From Bradyrhizobium sp. CER78 (GTDB lineage Bacteria > Pseudomonadota > Alphaproteobacteria > Rhizobiales > Xanthobacteraceae): DNA of 48,326 bases. The translations under genes and the position numbers were made by a program. Each line of letters opens with the position of its first letter. Position 1 is the first letter of the stretch. The stretch is taken from positions 1 through 48,326 of the forward strand of contig NZ_JARVWP010000031.1 of assembly GCF_029846235.1 (NCBI RefSeq), in the 5' to 3' direction. Positions 16,882 through 24,669 of this stretch are shown in pieces. Below the pieces are notes generated by a model. The model searched no databases, was not told the origin of the DNA, and saw nothing but the letters and a program-made list of their open reading frames with translations.

Positions 16882-18177
16882 GTGACGATAGCCGTGCCGG
16901 ATGTGCGGGAATCTCCGCAGGTCGAGCAAGCCGCCAGTCAGGCCACGTGGTACGCGTGGTACGTCGTGTTCATCCTCACCGCCTGCTACACGCTCGCCTT
17001 CGTGGATTCCAAAATCCCGTTCATCCTGGTGCAGGCGATCAAGAGCGATCTCGCGCTGACCGATACACAGCTCGGCATCATCGCGGGGCCCGCCTTCTCG
17101 CTGATGTATGCCGCCGGCGCGATGCCGATCGCAAAGCTGTCGGACCGCATCGCGCGCAAATACGTCATCGCCGTTGCGGTGACGATCTGGAGCGGCTTCA
17201 CCGCCGCCGGCGGCGCCACCCACTCGTTCCTCGCATTCATGTTCAGCCGCACCGGCGTCGCGCTCGGCGAGTCGGCGCTGACACCCGCCGCGCATTCGAT
17301 ATTCGCGGACTACTTCCCGGCGGGCCAGCGCTCCAAGGTGATCGCGATCTACTCGTGCGGGATTGCGATCGGCAGCTTCATCGCGCTGACGGTCGGCGGC
17401 GCGCTGTCCGATCGGCTGGGCTGGCGCACCACCTTGATGATCGTCGGCGGTGTCGGCCTGGCGCTGTCCTTCATCGTCGCCGCCACCGTTCGGGAACCGG
17501 CGCGCGATCTCAGCACGTCGGGCCGGCAGATGTCTGAGGGCAGCCTGGTCGCACTCCTCAGCGATCCGGCGATCCGCAACACCATCGTCGGCGGCATGAT
17601 CCTTGGCATCGCCAACGGCTCGGTGAGCGCGTGGGGACCGGCCTACATCATGCGCACCTTCCACCTGTCGGCCGCGGCCACGGGTGCGACCTACGGCACG
17701 CTGCTCGGCATCCTCGCGATCGTCGGCACGCTGGCGGGCGGGTTGATCGCCGGTTGGCTCTCGAACAAGGACGTCAGATACGGCTTCCGCCTGCTCGCTG
17801 CGGCGTTCCTGATCTCGACCATCGCCAAGATCATCTCGCTGCTGACGCCGAGCTACGTCCTGTTCCTGGCGTTCGGCGCGGTCTCGGCCTTCTTGCAGCT
17901 GTTCTATCCCGGCCCGACCTACGCGACGATCCAGTCGCTGGCGAAACCGAATGCGCGCAGCTTCGCGTCGGCGGTGACGATGTTCTGCATCAACGCCGTC
18001 GGCATCGCCGGCGGCGCTTTCCTGACCGGATTGTTGAGCGACCACCTGGTGCCGTTCGTCGGCGCCGAGTCGTTGCGCTGGTCGCTCGGGATCATGTCGC
18101 TGATGTCGGCGTGGGCCGCCATCCACTACTGGCGGGCATCCTATCACCTCGGGCGACGGGCCAAGGCAATCGGCTGA
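16882..18177 (+). CDS. MFS transporter, probable aromatic-compound uptake
   Basis: This major-facilitator protein of about 431 residues has twelve predicted helices. The loop motif AKLSDRIARKYVIAVAVTIW lies between TM2 and TM3, and FSRTGVALGESALTPAAHS in TM4 resembles the spinster-like subgroup. The start is taken as GTG at 16882 because AGGGGG stands about 5 bases before it; a TTG at 16828 is possible. It is probably co-transcribed with the upstream monooxygenase and ends 3 bases from the convergent GntR gene. Substrate inferred only from its neighbour. Confidence 0.88.
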   Translation: MTIAVPDVRESPQVEQAASQATWYAWYVVFILTACYTLAFVDSKIPFILVQAIKSDLALTDTQLGIIAGPAFSLMYAAGAMPIAKLSDRIARKYVIAVAVTIWSGFTAAGGATHSFLAFMFSRTGVALGESALTPAAHSIFADYFPAGQRSKVIAIYSCGIAIGSFIALTVGGALSDRLGWRTTLMIVGGVGLALSFIVAATVREPARDLSTSGRQMSEGSLVALLSDPAIRNTIVGGMILGIANGSVSAWGPAYIMRTFHLSAAATGATYGTLLGILAIVGTLAGGLIAGWLSNKDVRYGFRLLAAAFLISTIAKIISLLTPSYVLFLAFGAVSAFLQLFYPGPTYATIQSLAKPNARSFASAVTMFCINAVGIAGGAFLTGLLSDHLVPFVGAESLRWSLGIMSLMSAWAAIHYWRASYHLGRRAKAIG

Positions 18178-18180
18178 CGA

Positions 18181-18864
18181 TTACTCGAACAGGTTTCGTC
18201 GCGTCGTCAGCAGATGATCGCGCATCGCGCGGGCCGCGTCGTCGGCCGAGCGCCGTCGCAGCGTCTCGCAGATCGCGCGGTGATGGGCGAACGACCTGCG
18301 CCGCTTTTCGGGCGTGATCGCGGCGAGCCGCAGGGCCTGCCAGTCTCCGGTCGATCGCGCCGCGTTGAACGCCGTCACCAGGCCGACCAGGATGTCATTG
18401 CGGGTCGCCTCGGCGATCGCCAGGTGGAACGCGCCGTCCCAGCGCACCCAGGCCTCATCGTCCTTCACCTCGGTGGTGCGGCGCATGCAGGTCTCGATAT
18501 TCGCGAGGTCTGCTTCGCTGGCGTTGACCGCTGCGATCGCTGCGATCGAGGGTTCGACGACGAGGCGGGCCTCGAGTACGGCAGCCGGACTGCCGCGCGC
18601 GATCAGGCGCTCGATGCTGACGGGACCGACGGTGCGGCGGCCGAGAAACGTGCCGTTGCGGCGGCCGCGCCAGATCTGCCCCTCGAGCTCCATCTGGGTC
18701 AGGATCTTGCGCAATGCGCGGCGGCTGATGCCGAGCTCGGTGGCGAGCTCCCGCTCCGGCGGCAGACGATCGCCCTCGCCAAGTTCGTTCTGCTCGATGA
18801 AATGGAGCAGCTCGTTGGCTTCTTCGGCGTCGGTCTCTTGGTCTGATGGCGCCGCTCTCGGCAC
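18181..18864 (-). CDS. GntR-family regulator with FCD ligand domain
   Basis: This 227-residue regulator starts at GTG 18864. A winged helix covers about residues 17-80 (LGEGDRLPPERELATELGIS, then RRALRKILTQMELEGQIWRG). The C-terminal helical FCD domain has metal-type ligands in WDGAFHLAIAEATRND and SFAHHRAICETLRR. The family senses carboxylates and often controls aromatic or sugar-acid catabolism. It is tail-to-tail with the MFS gene, so the monooxygenase operon is a plausible target. Note the inverted repeat 27 bases upstream. Confidence 0.92.
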   Translation of the reverse strand: MPRAAPSDQETDAEEANELLHFIEQNELGEGDRLPPERELATELGISRRALRKILTQMELEGQIWRGRRNGTFLGRRTVGPVSIERLIARGSPAAVLEARLVVEPSIAAIAAVNASEADLANIETCMRRTTEVKDDEAWVRWDGAFHLAIAEATRNDILVGLVTAFNAARSTGDWQALRLAAITPEKRRRSFAHHRAICETLRRRSADDAARAMRDHLLTTRRNLFE

Positions 18865-18890
18865 GTCGGGCTCGCTATCCTGAAAGGACT

Positions 18891-18916
18891 CTTGCGGAGT
18901 TTACTACCCCCGCAAG
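18891..18916. promoter_or_regulatory. Inverted repeat upstream of the GntR gene
   Basis: CTTGCGG and CCGCAAG form arms with a 12-base spacer, 27 bases from the GntR start and 45 bases past the dadA stop. It could be an autoregulatory site, or a weak hairpin at the end of dadA without a T run. The motif differs from the one at 15010-15027. Confidence 0.4.
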
Positions 18917-18961
18917 AAGCCGAATAGCGCTATTCACGCGACCGACCCGCGACGCGACGTG

Positions 18962-20227
18962 CTATCCAAAGCGATGGTCGTAGCGGGTGATCGACAGCTC
19001 CTTGGTGTCGATCTCGGGCGTCTTACCGGAGAGCATGTCGGCGAGCACGCGGCCCGAGCCGCAGGCCATGGTCCAGCCGAGCGTGCCGTGACCGGTGTTG
19101 AGGTGCAGATTGGCAAGGCGCGTTGCGCCGATCACCGGCGGGCCGTCCGGCGTCATCGGGCGCAGGCCGCACCAGAAGGTGGCCTTGGGAAGGTCGCCGC
19201 CGCGCGGGAACAGATCGGTCAGCGAATGATCCAGCGTCGCGCGGCGCGCAGCGTAGAGCTTGGTCGAATAGCCGGAGATTTCCGCCGTGCCGCCGACGCG
19301 GATGCGATCGCCGAGCCGGGTGATCGCAACCTTGTAGCTCTCGTCCATCACGGTCGATTCCGGCGCGCCGCTGGCGTCCTTGATCGGCACCGTGATCGAA
19401 TAGCCCTTCACCGGATAGACCGGCAGCGAGATGCCGAGCGGCCGCACCAGATGCGGCGAGTAGCTGCCGAGCGCCAGCACATAGGCGTCGGCGGTCATCA
19501 TGCCGGCGCTGGTCGCAACGCCGGTGATCCGGGTTGCGTCCGCATTCAGCCCGTCGATGCCGACGTTGAAGTTGAAGCGCACGCCGATCTTCTCGGCTTC
19601 CTGCGCCAGGGCCTGCGTGAACATGTGGCAGTCGCCGGTCTCGTCGTGCGGCAGCCGCAGCCCGCCGGCGAATTTCTCTTTCACGCCGGCCAGCGCCGGC
19701 TCGGCGGCGATGCAGCCCTCGCGGTCGAGCACCTCGAACGGCACGCCGTATTGCTTGAGCACCGCGATGTCGTCGCCGGTGCCATCGAGCTGCGATTGAT
19801 AGCGAAACAGTTGCAGCGTGCCTTTCGCGCGCTCGTCGTATTTGATGCCAATCTCGCTGCGCAGCGCCTGCAGGCAGTCGCGGCTGTATTCCGCGATCGG
19901 GATCATCCGGCTCTTGTTCACCGCATAGCGCGACGTGGTGCAGTTGCGCAGCATCTTCAAGAGCCACAGCCACATCACCGGATCGAGCTTCGGGCGGATC
20001 ACCAGCGGGCCGTGCTTCATCAAGAGCCACTTCACCGCCTTCACCGGCACGCCGGGACCGGCCCAGGGCGACGAATAGCCCGGCGACACTTCGCCGGCAT
20101 TGGCAAAGGAGGTTTCCAGCGCGGGCTTCGGCTGACGGTCGATCACCGTCACCTCATGGCCGGCGCGCGCAAGATAATAAGCCGAGGTGACGCCGATCAC
20201 GCCACTGCCGAGAACAAGGACCTTCAC
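18962..20227 (-). CDS. dadA: D-amino-acid dehydrogenase
   Basis: This 421-residue membrane-associated flavoprotein oxidises D-amino acids to 2-oxo acids, feeding electrons to the respiratory chain. The N-terminal FAD motif VLVLGSGVIGVTSAYYLARA, the conserved TSFANAGEVSPGYSSPWAGP segment, and the C-terminal FWCGLRPMTPDGPPVIGAT with LNTGHGTLGWTMACGSGR all match DadA. Length is normal. No alanine racemase gene is beside it. It lies 106 bases downstream of an omega-aminotransferase gene on the same strand, with a perfect inverted repeat between the two. Confidence 0.93.
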   Translation of the reverse strand: MKVLVLGSGVIGVTSAYYLARAGHEVTVIDRQPKPALETSFANAGEVSPGYSSPWAGPGVPVKAVKWLLMKHGPLVIRPKLDPVMWLWLLKMLRNCTTSRYAVNKSRMIPIAEYSRDCLQALRSEIGIKYDERAKGTLQLFRYQSQLDGTGDDIAVLKQYGVPFEVLDREGCIAAEPALAGVKEKFAGGLRLPHDETGDCHMFTQALAQEAEKIGVRFNFNVGIDGLNADATRITGVATSAGMMTADAYVLALGSYSPHLVRPLGISLPVYPVKGYSITVPIKDASGAPESTVMDESYKVAITRLGDRIRVGGTAEISGYSTKLYAARRATLDHSLTDLFPRGGDLPKATFWCGLRPMTPDGPPVIGATRLANLHLNTGHGTLGWTMACGSGRVLADMLSGKTPEIDTKELSITRYDHRFG

Positions 20228-20307
20228 TTTTCCTCACATCCTGCAGCGAAAACGCAATCGCCGCTGCGAAACCACTCTGCTTCGCAACGGCGACAGCAAT
20301 TTGTAGA

Positions 20308-20328
20308 GCTAGCTAGTATCTAGCTAGC
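20308..20328. promoter_or_regulatory. Perfect inverted repeat between aminotransferase and dadA
   Basis: Arms GCTAGCTAG (20308-20316) and CTAGCTAGC (20320-20328) are separated by TAT. It lies 80 bases upstream of the dadA start and just after the aminotransferase stop. The stem is AT-containing and no T run follows on either strand, so an operator is more likely than a terminator. The arms contain CTAG twice each, a tetramer that is usually rare in bacterial genomes. Confidence 0.6.
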
Positions 20329-20333
20329 AATTA

Positions 20334-21662
20334 TCAGGCCACCCGCTTGATCGAGTCGCCGAGGATCGAGACGATGTCGTCGATGTGCGACTTCTCGACG
20401 ATCAAGGGCGGCGACAGCGCCAGCGAGTCGCCGCTCATGCGGAAGTAGAGGCCGCGATTGAAGCAATCGACCATCACGTCGTAGCCGCGTACGCCGACGA
20501 CGCCGTCACGCGGCGCGAGCTCGACCGCGCCCATCAGGCCCTGGTTGCGGATGTCGACGACGTTCGGCAGGCCCTTGAGCGAGTGCAGGCCATCGCGCCA
20601 GTAGTCGGCGATCGAAGCGCCGCGGGTCAGCAGGGCCTCGTCCTTGTAGATGTCGAGCGTGGCAAGACCCGCCGCGCAGGCCACCGGATGCGCCGAATAG
20701 GTGTAGCCGTGGAACAGCTCCATCGCGTTGTCCGGGCCGACCATCAGCCCGTCATGGACCTGGCGGCTGGCGAACACCGCGCCGCAGGGCACGGTGCCGT
20801 TGGTGATGCCCTTGGCGGTCGTCATCATGTCCGGCGTCACGCCGTAGAAGTTGGCGGCGAACGGGGTGCCGAGGCGGCCGAAACCGGTGATGACCTCGTC
20901 GAAGATCAGGAGGATGCCGTGCTTGGTGCAGAGCTCGCGCAGGCGCTGCAGATAGCCCTTCGGCGCCGGCAGCACCGCGGTCGAGCCCGGCACCGGCTCG
21001 ACGATCACGGCGGCGATGGTGTCGGCGCCATGCAACGCGACCATCCGCTCGACGTCGTCGGCGAGTTCGGCGCCATGCTCCGGCTGGTCCTTGGCGAAGG
21101 CGTTGCGGGCGAGATCATGGGTATGACGGATGTGGTCGACACCCGGCAGATGGGTCGCGAACTGGCGGCGGTTGGCGACCATGCCGCCGACCGACATGCC
21201 GCCGAAGCCGACGCCGTGATAGCCGCGCTCGCGGCCGATCAGACGGGTGCGGGTCGGCTGGCCGGCGGCGCGGTGATAGGCCAGCGCGATCTTCAGCGCG
21301 GTATCGACCGACTCAGAGCCCGAATTGGTGAAGAAGATCCGGTCCAGCCCCTTCGGGGCGATCTCGGCGAGACGCTCGGCGAAATCGAACGCCAGCGGGT
21401 GACCCATGTTGAACGAGGGCGCGAAGTCCAGCGTCGACAGCTGGCGCTCGACGGCGGCCGCGATCTGCGGGCGGCCGTGGCCGGCGTTGACGCACCAGAG
21501 ACCGGCGGAGCCGTCGATCACCTGCCGGCCGTCGACCGAGGTGTAGTACATGCCCTTGGCGGAGGAGAACAGCCGCGGCGCTTTCTTGAACTGCCGGTTG
21601 GCCGTGAAGGGCATCCAGAACGAATCGGTCTTGATGGTGTTCGGAATCTGATGAACGGTCAC
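20334..21662 (-). CDS. Omega-amino acid:pyruvate aminotransferase (class III, PLP)
   Basis: This 442-residue class III aminotransferase moves a terminal amino group from beta-alanine or a similar omega-amine to pyruvate. It opens with DSFWMPFTANRQFK, typical of the beta-alanine--pyruvate group. The PLP-phosphate motif is NSGSESVDTALKIA, the ring-contacting Asp255 is in LIFDEVITGFGR, and the Schiff-base Lys284 is in TTAKGITNG. Length is normal. It is divergent from a PuuR-like regulator and upstream of dadA, which points to amine or polyamine-derived amino-acid breakdown. Confidence 0.93.
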   Translation of the reverse strand: MTVHQIPNTIKTDSFWMPFTANRQFKKAPRLFSSAKGMYYTSVDGRQVIDGSAGLWCVNAGHGRPQIAAAVERQLSTLDFAPSFNMGHPLAFDFAERLAEIAPKGLDRIFFTNSGSESVDTALKIALAYHRAAGQPTRTRLIGRERGYHGVGFGGMSVGGMVANRRQFATHLPGVDHIRHTHDLARNAFAKDQPEHGAELADDVERMVALHGADTIAAVIVEPVPGSTAVLPAPKGYLQRLRELCTKHGILLIFDEVITGFGRLGTPFAANFYGVTPDMMTTAKGITNGTVPCGAVFASRQVHDGLMVGPDNAMELFHGYTYSAHPVACAAGLATLDIYKDEALLTRGASIADYWRDGLHSLKGLPNVVDIRNQGLMGAVELAPRDGVVGVRGYDVMVDCFNRGLYFRMSGDSLALSPPLIVEKSHIDDIVSILGDSIKRVA

Positions 21663-21810
21663 GGCGGCGCTCCATTGTTGGTTGGCCTAGTCGGACCATT
21701 CTTCACGGCACTCAACAAGTCCTTTTCTGTCGCACCGCAAGCCATTGATCTTGTTGAGGCGGTCTGCGAATATTTGTTCGATCCGCAACACCTGCAACAG
21801 GGATCCTGTC

Positions 21811-22359
21811 ATGAGCGTCGACATCGGCGGTCGGCTTCGATTCATCCGCGCGCGGCACAAGCTGTCGCAGCGCGAGCTCGCCAAGCGCTCCGGCGTGACC
21901 AATTCGACGATCTCGCTGATCGAATCCAACCAGATGAACCCGTCGGTCGGTGCGCTGAAGCGCATCCTCGACGGCATCCCGATGGGGCTTGCGGAATTCT
22001 TCGCGATCGAGCCGGAGCGGCCGCGCAAGGCGTTCTACCGCGCCGACGAGCTGACCGAGATCGGCAAGAAGCCGATCTCCTACCTGCAGATCGGCGACAG
22101 CCTGTTCGGACGTGCGTTGCAGATCCTGAAAGAGCGCTACGAGCCCGGCAGCGACACCGGCCGGGTGCCGCTGGTGCATGAGGGCGAAGAAGGCGGCATC
22201 GTAGTCTCGGGCCGGCTCGAGGTCACGGTCGACGACGAGCGGCGGGTGCTCAATGCCGGCGACGCCTATTACTTCGAAAGCCGCCGGCCACACCGCTTCC
22301 GCTGCATCGGCGCCAAGCCGTGCGAGGTGATTTCGGCCTGCACGCCACCGACGTTTTGA
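21811..22359 (+). CDS. PuuR-like XRE regulator with cupin domain
   Basis: This 182-residue repressor-type protein has an HTH at residues 7-62 (GGRLRFIRARHKLSQRELAK, SGVTNSTISLIESNQMNPSV) and a C-terminal cupin (GEEGGIVVSGRLEVTVDDER, FESRRPHRFRC). Length and layout match PuuR, the putrescine-responsive repressor. The ATG at 21811 is used because the family opens right at the HTH; the ribosome site GGATCC is weak. Divergent from the omega-aminotransferase, it likely controls that gene and perhaps dadA. It is a distant paralogue of the regulator at 4711-5376. Confidence 0.9.
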   Translation: MSVDIGGRLRFIRARHKLSQRELAKRSGVTNSTISLIESNQMNPSVGALKRILDGIPMGLAEFFAIEPERPRKAFYRADELTEIGKKPISYLQIGDSLFGRALQILKERYEPGSDTGRVPLVHEGEEGGIVVSGRLEVTVDDERRVLNAGDAYYFESRRPHRFRCIGAKPCEVISACTPPTF

Positions 22360-22426
22360 ACCCGGCGCGGGCGATGCGCGACCCAAGCCGCAAGGGCCGC
22401 ATCTCGCGGCGTTGCGGGTGACGTCC

Positions 22427-23965
22427 ATGCCTTGCTCCCCTCGGCTTGCCGCCGCGGTCGCGGCCATCTCAGTCCTTGCGTCCGCCCCGTCGGTTGCGAT
22501 GGACGATTTCCTGCTCGCATCGAGCAGCGCACCGACCGCGATCAGCCTGTGCGGCGACGGCGGGGACGCCCGGATCAAGACCGCCGACTGCAGGAGGGCC
22601 GGCACCGACAAGCTGGTGACGCAGATCGACAAGGCGTTCGACGCGGCGCTCGCGAAGATGCCGGCGAATGCCCGGCCGCTGCTGAAGCGCGACCAGGCCT
22701 GGTTCAACGAGATGATCATCGACGCGGCGGAAGTGCTGGCCGATTCCGGCGAGGACGAACTGAAGCAGAGTTTCACTGAGGCGTTGCGCCGCCGCGCGGC
22801 CGCGCTTGAGGGGATCGCATCCGGCCGGCCCGGCATCGCCGGAAAATGGGTCAATGCCTTCGGCAGCATCACGCTGACGCCGGCCGACGGCGGCGCCTAT
22901 CGCCTCGCCGCCGATCTGCGCGGCGACTATGGCGGCGACCGCAGGCGAACCTGCAAGCTGACCGCTGAGTTGAAGCCTTCGGGGACGGCGTGGCTCGCCG
23001 GCACCCTGGTGATCGTTGCGGACGCACCGGCCGACAAGCCGAAGACCGACGCGGCGACCGACGCAGCCGCCACGCCCGCCAAGCCGCCGTCGTTAAAGCT
23101 CCGCCGCCAGGGCGAGACCCTGCGGATCGTCGGGACCATCGATGACGAGGAGTTTGACGGCCTCAACGACTGCTCATCGATGTGGCAGGTCACCGGCAGC
23201 TATTTTGCGGCCGGCAAGGATGCGGCATCCGACAAGGCGGACACCGCCTTCGTCGCTCCGACCTTCGACTGCACGAAACCTGAGACCGCCACCGACGAGG
23301 AAATCTGCGCCGATCCTGATCTCGCCGACAACGACCAGCGGCTGAACCGCGCCTGGAAGGCGCTGCAGCCGCGGCTCGACGAGGCGACGCGGCGCGCGCT
23401 GATCGACGACCAGCGCAACTGGGTGAAGAGCCAGACCGAGCAATTCCCGGAATTCCTGCATCCGGCCTGGAACAAGCAGAGCTCGCAGGTCCACTTCACC
23501 GTCGATGCACGCGATCACGTCGACGGCTTGCAGCGCGAACGCCTGGCGCTGATCGAAGGCTTTGACGACAAGCGCAGCGGACTTGCCGGCGTCTGGCTCG
23601 CCTACAACGCAATCATCAAGGTCACCGTCGACGGCAGCGGCGCCGTGACGGCCAAGGGATGGAAATGGGACCAGGGCGACTGGAAGGCCGGCTGCGACTA
23701 CGAGATGACGGGCAAGATGGCAGGCGGCGCGTTCCGCTCCGACGAGCGGCGCAAGAATCCCGATACGCTCGAGCGCGACCATGCGATGCTGATCGTCAAC
23801 CGGCTCGACGATGCCTTCGCCAGGAAGCGCACCGGGAAAGACGGCGCTGAAGACAGCGCCGACGAAGCCAAATGCAGGCGCCGGCTCGACAACTCCTCGA
23901 CCGCGCGGCTGTTTCCCGCCCGTCCCTCGCCTGATATCGACAATCTCAAGGGCTCGGTCAGGTAA
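22427..23965 (+). CDS. Exported protein with LprI-type (DUF1311) domain
   Basis: This 512-residue protein has a signal peptide (MPCSPRLAAAVAAISVLASAPSVAM). The N-terminal half has Cys-containing, helical LprI-like features (CGDGGDARIKTADC, LKRDQAWFNEMI). The region around residues 285-350 is a good lysozyme-inhibitor LprI domain: FDCTKPETATDEEICADPDL, then LNRAWKAL and DQRNWVKSQTEQ. A further beta-rich part ends the protein. Known members inhibit lysozyme in the periplasm; here two such segments may sit in one protein. The start is the ATG at 22427; a GTG three codons earlier is possible. Confidence 0.8.
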   Translation: MPCSPRLAAAVAAISVLASAPSVAMDDFLLASSSAPTAISLCGDGGDARIKTADCRRAGTDKLVTQIDKAFDAALAKMPANARPLLKRDQAWFNEMIIDAAEVLADSGEDELKQSFTEALRRRAAALEGIASGRPGIAGKWVNAFGSITLTPADGGAYRLAADLRGDYGGDRRRTCKLTAELKPSGTAWLAGTLVIVADAPADKPKTDAATDAAATPAKPPSLKLRRQGETLRIVGTIDDEEFDGLNDCSSMWQVTGSYFAAGKDAASDKADTAFVAPTFDCTKPETATDEEICADPDLADNDQRLNRAWKALQPRLDEATRRALIDDQRNWVKSQTEQFPEFLHPAWNKQSSQVHFTVDARDHVDGLQRERLALIEGFDDKRSGLAGVWLAYNAIIKVTVDGSGAVTAKGWKWDQGDWKAGCDYEMTGKMAGGAFRSDERRKNPDTLERDHAMLIVNRLDDAFARKRTGKDGAEDSADEAKCRRRLDNSSTARLFPARPSPDIDNLKGSVR

Positions 23966-23989
23966 CCGTGCGGCCAGAGGGCTGCGCCA

Positions 23990-24091
23990 TCACAAGTTGC
24001 GGGTCTGCCGGTCGCCATAGGCGATCACGAATGCGACCGTTGCGAACATCATGGTCACCGCGACGACGACGAGAATGGTATCCAAGTTCAT
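23990..24091 (-). CDS. Very small single-pass membrane protein
   Basis: A 33-residue reading frame, MNLDTILVVVAVTMMFATVA then FVIAYGDRQTRNL, is preceded by a strong GGAGGAG eight bases before the ATG. It has one hydrophobic helix (residues 5-25) and a short polar tail, probably N-out or N-in in the inner membrane. Small proteins of this look occur in Bradyrhizobium (recall). It is convergent with the LprI gene and divergent from the DUF4864 gene. No function known. Confidence 0.65.
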   Translation of the reverse strand: MNLDTILVVVAVTMMFATVAFVIAYGDRQTRNL

Positions 24092-24235
24092 GGCGCTCCT
24101 CCAATCTTGACGAACGAACGCTAGTGCGCCGGCCGGAAGGAGCCTTGCGGCAGATCAATTTTGATCGAAAATCGTATCGGCATGAAACCGCGGCGGTTCT
24201 TTTGCGTATGCTCAGCCATCGAAGGGAGCATTCCA

Positions 24236-24640
24236 ATGCGCGCGATCGCCCTCATTGCCGCCATTCTGTTCGCCCTCGTCTCGCCTGCCGCGGCCGACGA
24301 CGCCGGCGCCGCGCAGGACGTGATCCGCGCCCAGGAGCAGGCGTTCGGCCGCGACGACGCGGCTGGCGCCTATTCCTATGCGGCGCCCGCGATCCGGCAG
24401 ATCTTTCCGCAGGCCGAGATCTTCATGTCGATGGTGCAGAGCCAATACGCGCCGGTCTATCGCCACAAGAGCTTCGAGTTCGGCGCGGCGCAGAGCGACG
24501 GCGACCGGATTGCGCAGCGCGTTCACATCGTCGATGCCAATGGCGAGGCGTGGGAGGCGCTCTATACGCTGGAGCGGCAGGCCGACGGCACCTTGAAGAT
24601 CACCGGCTGCTCGTTGCTGAAGGCCGGCCAGTCGGTGTGA
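24236..24640 (+). CDS. DUF4864 exported protein
   Basis: This 134-residue protein has a signal peptide (MRAIALIAAILFALVSPAAAD) and a compact alpha+beta domain: AQDVIRAQEQAFGRDDAAGA, PAIRQIFPQAEIFMSMV, then VHIVDANGEAWEALYTLERQ. This is the DUF4864 pattern, resembling a periplasmic SnoaL/NTF2-like fold. The ATG at 24236 has GAAGGGAG upstream. It stands alone. The family has no established biochemical role. Confidence 0.85.
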   Translation: MRAIALIAAILFALVSPAAADDAGAAQDVIRAQEQAFGRDDAAGAYSYAAPAIRQIFPQAEIFMSMVQSQYAPVYRHKSFEFGAAQSDGDRIAQRVHIVDANGEAWEALYTLERQADGTLKITGCSLLKAGQSV

Positions 24641-24669
24641 TCGCCGCGATCGGCCGCGCCATTGTCCCC

